Below are positions 1-10,990 of a DNA stretch of 64,000 nt, one piece after another. The stretch comes from Pinus tabuliformis (Eukaryota; Streptophyta; Pinopsida; Pinales; Pinaceae), in assembly GCA_031772625.1 (NCBI GenBank), contig CM062815.1:115700989-115764988 (forward strand), read 5' to 3'. The notes under the pieces were generated by a model, which did not search any database, was not told the origin of the DNA, and was given only the letters and a program-made list of their open reading frames with translations. Both the position numbers and the translations under genes were made by a program. The first letter of the stretch is position 1. The number at the start of each line of letters is the position of its first letter.

Positions 1-870
1 TTCAATAAGAAGTATAATAACCTTCCCATTGAGATAAATCCTCCTCAAGTTGCTGCTCGTGTAGTATTTGTGGGAGCCCTTGAGTCTGAATTTGGCTTTA
101 CCTTGAGGGAGAGGAAGTCTCATACTTTAGATCAACTCCAAGTGGACACTCTTGAGGTGGAAGCAAATTTCACCTCGGCAGGGAAGTCAAGAGGAAAGCA
201 TAATCCTCATGAGAAGAAAAGGGGGAAAGAAGAAGCATCCTCCTCTGGTCAAGGTAAAGAATCACCAAATCTAAAGTGGGAAGAAATGGAGAAGCTCATT
301 AAGAGTTTATCGCACAAAGTGGTGAAGCTTGAGCTCAAGAACAAGAATATCCCTAAACAGAACACTCAAGGTAAGAACCAAGGGTACAACCCACAGTACC
401 GAAGGCCACCATTGCAGATACTACAAAGGGAAAGAAAATATCAACTTGATCAAATCCCTCCTCCTCTGTATCTAGAAGATGATCCAGATGAACAAACACC
501 AGATACACATGAGACACGGGGAAGCCTATATTCCTCCTTCTCTGAAGAGGAACAAGAAAACATGGCTCACCATGAGATGTGTCCTGATAGAGCAGCAACA
601 AATGAGGAGGTCATAGGGGATTATTGTAAACAATTTGCAGATTTCATGCAAGCACAGATACATCAAAAGTATGACCTCAGATCTTCAAAAAAGAGGTCGA
701 GGGAAACTGAACAGCAAGAGGAAACTGCTCCCCAAAATACTCCCCCAGTATTAAATAAAGGAAAAGGGAAGTTGAACACTGATCCACCCAAAGTAAAAGC
801 ATCCTTAAATAAGGAATGCAATAACTTACCATCGCCCTTTCATGGACCATACAGTTTAGGCTCAGCATGA
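1..870 (+). CDS. gag C-terminal part of gypsy element G1
   Basis: Open from base 1 to the stop at 868-870 with no internal stop, so the true start lies left of the window. The product is a retrotransposon gag. It has a short structured N-terminal part with the LRERKSHTLDQL block typical of plant Ty3/gypsy gag, followed by a charged, disordered Lys/Glu/Gln-rich tail of about 200 residues. I see no CCHC zinc knuckle in this part. It lies about 460 bases upstream of the protease remnant in the same element. Gag would form the cytoplasmic virus-like particle that packages the element RNA. The open frame is notable because the downstream pol is decayed; the tail may simply have escaped stops. Confidence 0.7.
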   Translation, partial: FNKKYNNLPIEINPPQVAARVVFVGALESEFGFTLRERKSHTLDQLQVDTLEVEANFTSAGKSRGKHNPHEKKRGKEEASSSGQGKESPNLKWEEMEKLIKSLSHKVVKLELKNKNIPKQNTQGKNQGYNPQYRRPPLQILQRERKYQLDQIPPPLYLEDDPDEQTPDTHETRGSLYSSFSEEEQENMAHHEMCPDRAATNEEVIGDYCKQFADFMQAQIHQKYDLRSSKKRSRETEQQEETAPQNTPPVLNKGKGKLNTDPPKVKASLNKECNNLPSPFHGPYSLGSA

Positions 871-1330
871 GCCTGTTTTTGCTTTATGATAATATTTTCA
901 TGTTTATATATTACCAGTTGTATTTACAAACATACATACTCCTTGCGTAGAGTATTTTTTTGATAACTTTATTATGAACACTACTGAAGGCAGATCCTCC
1001 TTGCATGGAGAGCCTATCTTTTGTATTTCTCTACCTGACAGACACACAACCTCACATATGCATATGCGAACAACATCTACAACATGTAATTTTCCTTTAA
1101 TAATGAAAATTACGATTTTTCCAAGGGGGAAAGGAATGCAATAACTTTGAGAAACATACAAAAGTGAAGGCACTCCTTCTAATAAAAACCATTGGCAATA
1201 AAGAAAAAAAAGTAGAGCTGGGAGGTGTAGAAAAGGGCAAGTAAGCATCCAATCTCCAGAAGGAACTTGAGAAGGTAAAGATCCATGTTCCCCTAACTAA
1301 ACTTCTAAAATAGCCCACGTATAACATTCA
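871..1330 (+). other. G1 gag-protease linker, degraded
   Basis: No intact gene. The last ~200 bases in a + frame read like the gag/pol linker (KVKIHVPLTKLLK then a stop), which suggests a decayed continuation of the polyprotein. The rest is AT-rich with no motif I recognise. Confidence 0.4.
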
Positions 1331-1915
1331 AATCTCTCAGTGCATGCTTCCATCCACTTCAGTACAGACCCATGATTGTTTAAAACTTCAAGAAGAGAGA
1401 CCAATGGTTATTTTTGGGCCTCATATTGAAGAACTTGACTCTTCCACTGCACCCTTCTATGTGACCCTGGTAATCCATGACCTCTTATTGCACAACTATA
1501 TGTTGGACTTTGGAGCCTCCCATAACCTCATGCCCTTTGCTGTGATGGAACAACCACTAGACCCTACAAGGACCTATACTCATTTAACTCTAATAGAGTC
1601 AAATGCTTGGGAATGATAAAATATTTGGCGATAAACCTGGACCATATCCCTATGAAGAGTTTAGTGATGGACATAGTGGTGGCAGATATTCCCCCTAGAT
1701 TCGACATGCTCCTATCTAGGTCTTGGGGTTCTAAGGTGGGGGGCTCTGTAAAATTAGATCTAACTTATGCCGTTACTCCCACTTTTGGAGGCAAAGAGAG
1801 GAGGTTGTATAGAGAATCCAGATTTGTAAATATTGTGACCCCAGCTAAAGGTTCTAGAAATTCTCTTGTATATGGAAAAGAAAGTGATTGCTCCTTCCTA
1901 GCCTTATAATAAGAT
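1331..1915 (+). pseudogene. G1 retropepsin-like aspartic protease, frameshifted
   Basis: Two overlapping frames (1344-1616 and 1607-1909) together read as an LTR-retrotransposon protease. The catalytic block is MLDFGASHNLMP, where families normally have D-S/T-G-A, so the Ser/Thr next to the catalytic Asp has become Phe. The second frame holds the C-terminal flap/helix part (IPPRFDMLLSRSWGSKVGGS). The frame break lies near 1605. The protease would cleave the gag-pol polyprotein, but the altered active site and the shift mean this copy cannot. It is placed directly before the upstream RNase H-like domain. Confidence 0.75.
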
Positions 1916-1949
1916 GAGACCATCTTAGAAGAAACTCGGGTACATCTAA

Positions 1950-2460
1950 CAATGAAATTAGACGACCAGCATACAGATAAAAAGAAAGTATCGAAATTGT
2001 ACTTTGATGGAGCTAATTCAAAAGAAGGAAATGGAGCAGGATTATTGTTGGTAAGTCCTAAGGGCAGCTTGATACCCCTCTTATTCAGGCTAGAGTTTGA
2101 GGCAACCAACAACATGGCGGAATATGAAGCATTTCTCCTTGGGCTAGAAACAACGAGGAATATGAATATTGAATTTTTAATTGTGCATGGAGACTCTGAA
2201 CTAATTGTAAAGAAAATCTGAAATAAGTGTTAGGCCAAACACCCTAGATTCAGGACTTACCAGAATGAAGTATGGGATTCAATTGATAATTTATTCCTGG
2301 CCTTTAATATCCAATTTCTGCCTAGAGAAGAAAACAGAATGGTTGATTCTCTTGTCGTAGCAGCAAGCAACTTCAAATCTCCTCAAAATCCACTTCTCAG
2401 GTATAAGGTGGAGGTCAGACATAGACCCTCTATACCTGATAATGTCAAGCACTGACAGGT
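1950..2460 (+). pseudogene. G1 RNase H-like domain located upstream of RT
   Basis: Frame 1952-2221 reads KLYFDGANSKEGNGAGLLLVS, then an NNMAEYEAFLLGL helix and a VHGDSELIVKKI block. These are the D-G-x-x-S, N-x-A-E-Y-x-A-L and D-S motifs of an RNase H fold of the RVT_3/archaeal-like type. After a stop at 2221 the same frame continues with a C-terminal part ending near 2450. The domain lies between protease and RT, whereas the ordinary gypsy RNase H follows RT (remnant at 12308). Plant Tat/Ogre-type elements are known to carry an extra archaeal-type RNase H, but its usual place is different. Assignment to that clade is an inference. Confidence 0.7.
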
Positions 2461-3865
2461 ATTCAAGGATGTTGAGGAGGTCAAGCGGTTTATAGAAGTA
2501 GTTGGGGAGTTCAGTAGCTCAACTATTGATCATGAAGAGGAAAAAGAGGCATATCAAGAACCAATTTCATGGAAGAACACGGTGGTCAGACAGAAAATTA
2601 TACAACTAGAAGGGAATACTATTCCTCGTTGGTCATTTCCACTGGAAAAATTATTTAACCAGAATGATGTAGCCTCCAAAACAATGGCTCCAGAGATGGA
2701 CGAGCAAGTAGAAGATTGCAATATCGGCCCAGAAGATGAACCTCGGATGGTCCGACTATAAAAGGGAATCCCCGCACGGTACAAACAAAGGTATTTAAAT
2801 CTTTTCAAAACCTATAAGGATGTTTTTTCTTGGTCTTATGAGGATTTAAAATCATTTGATACTAACATCATACAGTATAAGATTCCTTTGAAGAGTGGGA
2901 TAAAACCATGCAAGCAAAAGCTCGGGCAGATTAATCCACTCTTACTCCCCTCTATTGAAAAAGAAGTGAGGAAACTTCTACAGGCTAAAATCATAGTGCC
3001 ATTAAGGTACTCAGATTGGGTGGCCAATATAGTCCCAGTCCGAAAAAAGAATGGGGAAATAAGGTTATGCATAGATTTTCATAACCTTAACAGGGCATCT
3101 TTGAAATACAATTATCCATTGCCCAAGATGGATTATATATTACAAAAGGTGGTGGGATCATTTATAATGTCCATGATGGATGGGTTCTTTGGTTACAACC
3201 AAGTGGCAATCCACCCCGATGATCAAAAGAAGACTGCTTTCACCAGACTTTCATGTACGCTCGCATTCCTTTCAATCTTGTGAATGCAGGGGCCACTTTT
3301 CAGAGAGATATGGATATAGATTTTGTAGGGGAACAAGACAAGTTTGTAGTGGTATATCTGGACGATATCACAATCTTCTCTAAAACTGATGAAGAAAACA
3401 TCCTCCACATGAAGCTCACCATTGAGAAATACAGGAGTTATTTGTTGTCTTTAAATCCCAAGAAGTCTCAATTTGCCTTGAGTGAGGGAATCTACTAGGA
3501 CACATAGTAGAACAAGAAGGAGTGAATATTGACCCTAAGCGAGTCGAAGCTATCAGTCAAATTCTACTGCCCAGAAATAAGAAATAGGTCCAAGTCTTCT
3601 TGGGGAGAATTAATTTCTTGAGAAGGTTCATACCCAACTATGCAGAAATAGTGAAGGGTATCACTGATATGCTAAAAAAGGAGAATGAAGTCAAATGGAG
3701 CCCTAACTCTTGAGAGTCTTTTACCAGAATCAAAGAAGATTTTGTTGGAGCACCGGTACTAGTCAACCCTGACTACTTTGTACCTTTTTATATCTTTTCT
3801 TTTGCTTCTCCTCATATTATTGTTGCAGTTATACTACAAAATAATAAAGATGGTTATGAGTTGCA
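2461..3865 (+). pseudogene. G1 reverse transcriptase with connection domain, frameshifted and cut by G2
   Basis: Three pieces line up. A connector (~2461-2887) holds IPARYKQRYLNLFKTYKDVF-like sequence. A palm/fingers piece (2888-3283) contains VRKKNGEIRLCIDFHNLNRA and YNYPLPKMD. After a frameshift near 3260, a piece at 3253-3498 holds the catalytic block VVVYLDDITIFS, i.e. Y-L-D-D. Beyond the stop at 3498 the thumb (NFLRRFIPNYAEIV) and the start of RNase H (FSFASPHIIVAVILQ) are still readable up to the G2 junction at 3865. The protein would copy element RNA into DNA inside the gag particle. It carries several stops and is not functional. Confidence 0.85.
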
Positions 3866-4363
3866 TGTTGGCTTAGTGGGGCCTGACCCAGGTTCAGAAG
3901 TGATTTAGCCAAGCAAATCCCAGTACTATTGGCCCTTTCAGCAACAATCCGCGAAGCGCGGACTGAGGTTTCACCCGAAGTAGTATGGGAGGGTGCTAGA
4001 ACCAGGTTTCCGCACCCTAGGGATGTCTGAAATGAGGTGATTGATACGCGGTCCAACCTTCACACTTACTGTGCTACGCGCACCTGTGGGTACCCTGCAC
4101 CCTGTGATACTGTCTTCGTGCAGTTCTAGCCACAGCGCGACCCGTGTTATTTACCCAAGTCTTCCTTAATTAGTCTCCGTTAGCTGATTACTTAGATTAA
4201 ATTCACATATAAGAATTCATACGAGTATTCATCAAGTGCGCGTAGTAAATAAATAGAGTAAAAGTAATGTATAACATCAAAATAAGGATTCAAGAACAGA
4301 TGCACAGAATAAACTTCTCTTTATTAACTTTCAATTCCAAGTACAAACCCGACTCCGCCCTAC

Positions 4364-4435
4364 GCACTCAGCTGCAGGGGTCCGTGCACTTAGCTACGGA
4401 CTCTACTAGGCCTCTGCGCACTCAGCTACAAAGCC
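4364..4435. repeat. Triplicated short motif in the G2 LTR
   Basis: Three imperfect copies of a 16-base motif of the form GCACTCAGCTGCAGGG lie within about 70 bases, and the same set recurs at about 11905-11975 in the other LTR. This is a likely internal promoter/enhancer repeat of the LTR. Confidence 0.5.
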
Positions 4436-4552
4436 TCTTCCTACCACTACGACCCAGTACACTTCAAAATCCACTCTAGGCTATAACCATGCCTTTGCTA
4501 TTCTATCTATTCTTTGCTAAGCTAAGTTTTCTTTACACTTAGAGCCTCGCTC

Positions 4553-4560
4553 TATTTATA
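4553..4560 (-). promoter_or_regulatory. TATA box in G2 LTR
   Basis: TATAAATA on the minus strand, preserved at the matching place in the other LTR (12100-12107). It is correctly oriented to start G2 RNA synthesis. Confidence 0.6.
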
Positions 4561-4760
4561 CAATCCCATCGTCCGTGGACCATGGGTAGGCCGACACCAC
4601 TTTACATTAAATTACAATATAATGCTTAGGGTAGACAACCCTAGGACTCGATTGTACACTTCGCGCTCCGCGCCTGCACTTCACGGAGTTCTACACCATC
4701 TTTGACCAAAACTTGGGCTTTGAGCCCCAAAACCTGCTGCGGGGGATCCCATGCCCAACA

Positions 4761-5027
4761 GGCCCCCAACACAATCATTGTGACTCGTCCTGAGTCACTC
4801 TGCTGGTGCGACGATCTTGGCATGGAGCCCCTCCAACTGTGCCTGTGCTGCGCGAAGGTCTGCAGTGCGCGGTTCTGTCGTCTGCTGGATCTGCTCCATT
4901 TCTGCTTCTGAATCATCTGCGTCTAACTCGAGTCTCTTCTTTGGTACCAGCTTCTGGTGCTTATGTTTATAGTCCCACGCCCTTGTCCGGCTCCTCGAGT
5001 CGCGAAGACTGTGCTTCGATTAGTTAG
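4761..5027 (-). other. G2 3' untranslated region with polypurine tract
   Basis: Between the integrase tail and the 3' LTR. It holds the polypurine tract next to the LTR and no gene that I can recognise. Confidence 0.5.
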
Positions 5028-6340
5028 TTAAATAGTCGGCCCACTCGTGTATGGCTTCAGGCGACTGCCATTTACCTTTCCTGGGAAGGGTTCTCCATTA
5101 AGTTTGACTAGCTGGACCGCGCCTCCGTCTATGACCTCTTTTACCACATATGGTCCCAACCAGCGCATTCTGAATTTTCCAGGAAATTTTTCAAAATTGT
5201 TGTCATACAATATCACTAAATTTTTTACCTTGAAGGTGCGCAACTTGATATGGTAGTCGAGCCAAGCTTTTTCATGCTGCTTTTGTACCTGTTGGTGAAA
5301 TCCAACTAGAAATCGTTCCTCCTCGAGTTCTTCTAATTGTGCGATCCTTTATGCTAGAACTTCGTGGTCCTTCATGCCTGTGAACGCTGCTATTCGCAGA
5401 CTAGGTACGATGTATTCCATGGGCATGACTGCTTCCGTACCATAGACCAACCAGAATGGTGTCTGTCCCGTCAATTTCTTACATGTTGTCTTGTACGCCC
5501 ATAACACAGCGAGTACGCGCAGGTCCCAGTTGTCCCACTACGCATTACATATTTTGGTCAATGCAGTCTCCAGTATTTTATTGAATGCTTCCATTGTTCC
5601 ATTACCTTTGGGTGGTATGGTGTACTTTTCTGGTGATAAACCTCGAACTCTTCTGTGAGCGCGTTGATGGTTTCATTCAAGAAAGGTGTTCTGTGATCGC
5701 TCATTAAGATTTTTGGGCAGCCAAATCGTTTCATCACGTTTTTGAACAAAAACTTGGCAGTCGTGGCAGTCGTGCAGTCCTTGATCGGTTGTGCTTCCGC
5801 CCATCGTGTCAGGTACTCCGTCGCGGAGTTGATGTAGCGCGCACACGTCTTTCCCTGAGGTTTGATTGGAACCACAAAGTAAATTTCCCATTTCTCAAAC
5901 GGCTACAGTGTCATTTTGGGATTTAGTGGCATCTCGTCCCTTCGTGATGGTTTTCCCGTCCTTTGACATATATCGCAGGCCTTACAATGCGCTTTCGAAT
6001 CCTGGTGTAGGGTCGGCCACCATAACCCTGCATGAAGAATCTTTTGTGCGGTCGTGTGTCCTACATAATGTCCTCCTGCAACACCCCCATGTGCTTCCAC
6101 AAGGATCTGACCTCATTCAAATTCAGGTACGTATCTTCGCAATATCTCATCGTTGCCCATCTTGTAGAGGTGCCCTGCGATGACAGAAAAATTCACCGCG
6201 TGCACCACCAATTCCTTCTTCTGTTGGATTGAGTACTCCTTTAGTGCAATCCCTGTTGTTAGAAAATGGATTATATCTTCAAAGTGTCCATCTGCAATGC
6301 GTACGGTAAAGAGTTGTGCATCAAGTAGTCCCTCCTCCAA
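5028..6340 (-). pseudogene. G2 integrase (zinc-binding, core and C-terminal domains), fragmented
   Basis: Read on the minus strand from 6340 down. A zinc-binding HHCC domain lies at 6100-5903 (EAHGGVAGGHY and CKACDICQRTGKPSRRDE). The catalytic core follows at about 5875-5558: SATEYLTRWAEA with its Asp, a damaged second Asp block (ILMSDHRTPFLNE) and a Glu region replaced by a frameshift. The C-terminal SH3/chromo-like tail is at 5243-5028 (KFRMRWLGPYVVKEVIDGG, FPGKVNGSRLKPY). Integrase would insert the element cDNA into nuclear DNA. Stops and shifts near 5900, 5600 and 5340 break it. It is contiguous with RT-RNase H upstream. Confidence 0.85.
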
Positions 6341-7923
6341 ATTTGTTGGTTCCTCGCCCGTCTCAATTCATGACAAGTGGTCTGGTCCTGCGTTTAAGCA
6401 TCCCGGCTTGACTATGACCTCAAAATCATATTCTTGAAATAGTAAAAGCCATCTTCATATGCATCCCCCCAACACAGGCTTGTTCACCAAGTATTTCAAC
6501 GTGGAATGGTTGGTATACATCTTAAAATGTCCTCCAAGTAAATAGTGTCAGTATTTCTGGAGCGCATACACCATTGCCAACCCCTCGCATTCGGTGGTAG
6601 AGTAGTTCTTTTCTACTTTGGACAATCTTCGACTCGCAAATGCGATCGGGTGATCCACACACTCCGCGCCCTCCTGTGTGAGTACAGCTACCAACACGAT
6701 GCACGATGCATCAACATGTACATGAAATTCCACGTCCCATTCTGGGAAGACCAAAATTGGCGCGAAGGCCAATTTCCCCTTTTGGACATCCAAACTCTTC
6801 ATGCAATCATCATTCTAGCAGTATGTCACATCTTTTTTCAATAGATTTTCCATCAGCGCGGTTATTTGGGCATAACTCTTGATAAACTTCCTATAGTAGC
6901 CAGTGTGCCCCAATGTAGCGCGTAATTGTTTGACACTGCGCAGTGCTTCCAGATTCAGAATAACAGCAATCTTCATAGGGTCCACCATCAGGACTTGTTT
7001 GCAGACCACATGGCATAACAGGTTGCCAAAGGGAACGAGGAAGGTTCACTTTTTAAGGTTCAGCTCAATCTAGTGTCAGCAGCAAGTATCCAGCAGCAAA
7101 TGTAAGCTTGCTACATGGTGCTTAACTAATCCAAAGACAGTCCAATTGTCCAGATATACCTCCAGATATATTCTTTGAACACCGCCGTCAATATGCGCGA
7201 AAATATTGCTGGCGCGTTCTTCAGTCCAAAGGGCATAACGGTGTACTGGAAGCAGCCCCATTCTATTGCGAAGGTTGTTGTGCTCCTATCTTCCAGCGTG
7301 ATCTTGATCTGATGGTACCCTGAGAATCCATCCGTGAATGAGTAAGCTTCCTGACCGCCAACATTCTGCAATACTTCATCTGTGAATGGTGTTGGGAATG
7401 GATCGTGAACACAGGCGTCATTAAGCTTCTTGAGGTCCACGCATATTCTTACTTTGCCTTTCTGTTTCTTCTCTTATACTACCATAGGACTCACCCAATC
7501 GGATTCTTCTACTGGTTCAATAATTCTGGTTGCGAGCATTTTTTCTAATTCATCGCAAACCTTTTCTTTATACTTTGGGTTCAAGCAGTAAGGTCGCTGC
7601 TTAATGGGCTTCGCATCTGGTTTCAGAGTGATCTTCATCATCCCTAAGTCGCCAATGATCCCTTTTAAGTCCATAATTTTGGTCGAGAACAAGTCTTGGT
7701 ATTCACGGAGTAACTCAGCGACCTTATCTACCGTAGCATCGTCCCAATAGTCTCCAAGCGTCGCATACTTTGGCTCTGCTTCTGTGCCAATGTTTACCTG
7801 CTTTGATTTTAGCGGAATGGTGATGTCGAGATCCTCAATTGATGGTCCTCGAACCTCGTGACAGCCTTCGGTTTCTGGAATATCAATATTTCGAGGGTCG
7901 TCAACATCCTCCTCCACTTGCAC
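6341..7923 (-). pseudogene. G2 reverse transcriptase and RNase H, frameshifted
   Basis: On the minus strand, 7923-7474 gives the pre-RT linker and fingers (KPDAKPIKQRPYCLNP, EESDWVSPMVV). 7440-7126 gives DLKKLNDACVHDPFPTPFTD and the FSGYHQIKI and MPFGLKNAPAIFSRI blocks. 7261-7076 carries YLDNWTVFGL, where the active-site Y-L-D-D has become Y-L-D-N. 7009-6815 is the thumb (RATLGHTGYYRKFIKSYAQI). 6802-6548 is RNase H (VFPEWDVEFHVHVDASCIVL and HPIAFASRRLSKVEKNYSTTE). The loss of the second catalytic Asp plus several shifts make it inactive. It is normally one polyprotein with the flanking domains. Confidence 0.9.
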
Positions 7924-8490
7924 GTTATAACATTCGAGGGCGCTACTTAACTAGGTTGCCCATACTGGTTGAAGCAATTCCAGTGGCTCCTGTGGTATTT
8001 TGAATATGGCGACTTTTACTGCTTGCAGCACGTCATCAACAGTATCCGACCACCCGTCTTCAAATTTGAATGTTAACAAAAATCCCTCGTGTAATACATC
8101 CCATTCGCCCGTACCATGTCAGAGTTCTATCTTAGTATACCAGTTCATGGGTATTGCATCCAAGCTACAGTAGAATAAGTGTACCCATTCGGGCTGTGGT
8201 TCTTCCCCATAGACCTTGGTCCATTTTGCGAGGTGCATGCGTGGGTCATCTCATCCATCGTATTTGTCTTCTAGCCGTAGTTGCGGTTTCCCAAATCGTA
8301 TGCGCATCATCCTTCTGCATCCGTGCCAGTCCTCGAAATTTCCTTGATGTGTTCCCCACCATCGTGCGGGTGTTGCGCGCAATGCCCACTTCAACTCATT
8401 GAACGTTGTTGTTCCGGTACTGCGCTTTCGAACTTGCTCAGGAATTCATCCACCACTGTCAATCCATCGTATGTCGACAGCTCTCTTACT
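7924..8490 (-). pseudogene. G2 second gag-like module between protease and RT
   Basis: Read on the minus strand from about 8490 down, with a frame change near 8395. The stretch contains KWALRATPARWWGTH, DWHGCRRMMRIRFG, an EWVHLFYCSLDAIPMNWY block and EWDVLHEGFLLTFKFED. The spacing of W, L and F residues is that of a retrotransposon gag capsid domain. It ends with an ALECYNV segment that runs straight into the RT polyprotein. Three in-frame stops (near 8248, 8127 and 7950) show decay. The element already has a gag upstream of its protease (9719-10990), so this is a second copy of the fold. Whether it acts as capsid is unknown. Confidence 0.65.
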
Positions 8491-9690
8491 TCCATTGTCA
8501 CGCAGCATAGTGATCTAACCATCATGTTGCAATTCAGCGTTGTCAATTCGTGCAACCGATTCTGCCACCGCTCTACTTCTTCGTCTGAATCTGAAATGCA
8601 GGAGCTTTCGTGCTCCCACAAGATCCTCCCATCTACAATCGAATCCACCCAATCCTGGTCTTGCACAATTATCTTGTAAATACAATCGAGATCATCATCG
8701 TGCATTGGTTCAGTGTAGCGCACTCCTTCGGTTGGGTCCAGTGGGACTACTACGCGTAGTGAATTTTTCTCAAAGATAATTTTTTGCTTCTTCATATTAA
8801 TGACTCCGTTCATATCGGTGGCCCAATCTATTCCTAACAATGCAGGATAGGGATTGTTGTCATCGACAATCTCTATTACTTCAAAACTGCCTGCGCGCTC
8901 GCGCCTTCAATATCATCTGTTACCCCTTGCAACCTCCCCATGGGAAAAATCTTATGTTGGTTCGCCATTCATAATTGAGAAGGGGACCATTGTAACGCAG
9001 GCTTGCCCATGAGTTCCCATGTTTGCTTCAGTAATAAATTCACGTCCAAACCCAAATCTAGGATCACCTAATCCATTTCATACTCACCAATCTGTGCAAT
9101 CAACCTCATTTCCCTTCCAGTGTGCAATGCATGCTTTCCCAATTTCCTAACTACGCGCGGTTCTCCTGACCCCATGCACTTGGTGATCAGTTCCTGTAGT
9201 CCTTTAACCGCCTTGTTGTCGCGCAATAGTTTCATGCATGTCTCCAGAAAGGTAGTGAGCATTGAAGGATCCATTCCTGGCTCTGGTTGATCCTTACTAC
9301 CTGAAGTGGAGGCCTCCGCGAAGCTCTTCTTAGCTTCCATGAATGTCTCCTTTGCGCGTTCTAAGTCAAACTCAGGTTCCTTCGCAGGAGCCTTGCAAAC
9401 CCATGTACTTTCCTCTGGTTGTTTCCTCGTATCTTCTCCCATGGCCATACCGCTTCTGAGCATCATGTTTACATTCGGGTCTTCTTCGCACGGCTCAGAC
9501 CTCATCATTTGTATATTCTGAGTCGGGGGAGGCTGGAATACCCCTTTTTCGCGCATCTTTGTGATCAACGTAGGACAATCTATTGTTTCATGATCAAACT
9601 GAGCACAATATGAATAGGATATCCTCATCGAGTTGGTACAATCACGGGCATAGTGCCCTGGTCCTCCACAATTGTAACAAATTAACTATT
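8391..9690 (-). pseudogene. G2 zinc knuckle and retropepsin-like protease
   Basis: On the minus strand a perfect CCHC zinc knuckle, CYNCGGPGHYARDC, lies at about 9646-9690 and runs in frame into 9628-9068. A charged linker follows (DLERAKETFMEAKKSFAEAS), then the start of the protease near 9070 (GEYEMD followed by VILDLGLDVNLLLK). The catalytic D-S/T-G has become D-L-G. The protease end (LLGIDWATDMNGVIN) is at about 8845-8790, and an acidic linker of unknown role continues to 8391. The middle (8841-9067) is frameshifted. The protein would bind RNA and mature the polyprotein. Confidence 0.75.
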
Positions 9691-9718
9691 CGCAGCCCCT
9701 TCCTGGTCCAATTCCACC

Positions 9719-10990
9719 TCATCCCCGACCTCGCCCTTGAAATCCAGCATGTGCCATCACTGCATCTAGGTCGAGGGCTCGCATTTCGGTCTGCATCCTA
9801 TAGGCTGGGGTCCAATCCATTGTTAGCTCGTAACTGCGGAAAGTGCGCTCATCGTGGCCTACCGACCTGCAAAAATTACAAAACAATTGCTGGGGTGTCT
9901 GTGTATATTTCTGCAGCAAATGACAATTTTCTATTGTGTGTTTCCCTCCTATCTGACAGATCGCACACCATAAAGTGGGTGTCACAGTCAGCCCTGCTTG
10001 CACCTCCAGTATCAGCGGCATTGGCCCTCCTCCTGCCAAGTAGTTCACGAATACTAGGTAGTGATCCTTGTCATGGCCCTGGCCTTTGCACTTTATGCAC
10101 CATACTTCCTCGCACGCCTCTAGCCGTGGTGCCCTATCCTGATTCAAGCTTTGCATTTCCAAACACAAATTTTGTAGTTGCGCGTGGATTTGTTGAACTC
10201 CCAACCCAGGGTCTTGTATCGGGGTCTCATGCAATCTCATTGCCATTTCTAATGCTTCAGCCTGGGTAGAAAGTTTCTGCTGTGACAGCACCGTCCTAAA
10301 GTGTGGTGCCAGAGATGCTACAAACCATGTGTGATGTTGTCCATATGTCAACGTCATATTGGTTTTGCAAATCGTACTCTTCAGTCGTTGATCCGGATCC
10401 TAGGGAGTCTCATCTGGGAGCATCGCGATCTCTTTAAACTCGATGATTGATTGTGTTTCTGACTTTGGTCTACTAAATTCCCTGTTCATCGCGTTTTGGA
10501 TCTCTGTTATCCTTGCATTTGGGTGGTCGTTAGAATGCTTGATATACCATGTTCATGTGCGATCTTGCAGTGCGCTCACCAATGTGGCCTTCTTAATATT
10601 GTCATCCATAACACCTTGTGCTTCCCATACTGCTCTTACCACAAACCAGAATTGGTTTGGATCCTCATTCCCTACTCCTCTGAATACTGGTAGTTTTATC
10701 GTGCTCACCATACTAAACTGTGGAGGTGTTGGAGGTGGAGTAGGTGGAGGTGGAGGTGAGGGAGGTGAGGCGGGAGGCGGTGTGGGTGGAGGTGGTAATC
10801 ATGGAATCCGCTGCCTTATCAAACTGACCGTGCTCCTCCGAGAAACCTTCACGAGCTCGTCCTCACTCTCCCGCGAGGGTGAAATTAAGGGACTATTTTC
10901 TAATTCTTCACCACTTCCGTTTCTGTAGATCTTTCCACTCCGCGTAGTCCCAAACATTAATTTACTCACATAACCCGCTTTTCACATAAC
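9719..10990 (-). pseudogene. G2 gag with proline-rich N-terminus and zinc fingers
   Basis: Read on the minus strand. A proline tract is encoded opposite the GGTGGA-rich run at 10720-10795. The capsid region follows (IKLPVFRGVGNEDPNQFW, TWYIKHSNDHPNA-type block, NREFSRPKSETQSI), with a stop near 10400. Then comes 10357-9719, carrying LAPHFRTVLSQQKLSTQ, a coiled segment and three cysteine clusters (CIKCKGQGHDKDHY, CAICQIGGKHTIENC, CNFCRSVGHDERTF). Two of these lack their last Cys. Gag packages the RNA in the cytoplasm. This is the first and canonical gag of G2; a second gag-like module lies downstream of the protease. Confidence 0.75.
10720..10800 (+). repeat. GGTGGA-type microsatellite
   Basis: Imperfect GGTGGA/GGAGGT run. 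On the minus strand it encodes the proline tract of G2 gag, so it is a coding microsatellite. Confidence 0.6.

Larger units (their letters stand above)
3866..4760 (-). repeat. G2 3' LTR (left copy)
   Basis: Near-identical to 11412-12307 along its whole length. In element orientation it starts TGTTGGGCATGGG and ends CCAACA, giving short inverted termini. Just inside it, at 4761-4769, a purine run on the minus strand (TTGGGGGCC) fits a polypurine tract, which fixes this copy as the 3' LTR. Confidence 0.9.

Noticed and set aside
4641-4916. 91-codon minus frame across the G2 LTR edge
   Set aside because: It spans the LTR boundary and polypurine tract; no domain, so chance.
8154-8679. Open + strand frames of 82 and 132 codons
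   Set aside because: They lie opposite the G2 second gag-like module and protease linker and have no independent signal.
9583-10269. 228-codon + strand open frame
   Set aside because: It is the antisense shadow of G2 gag and its zinc fingers on the minus strand; composition and motifs belong to the other strand.
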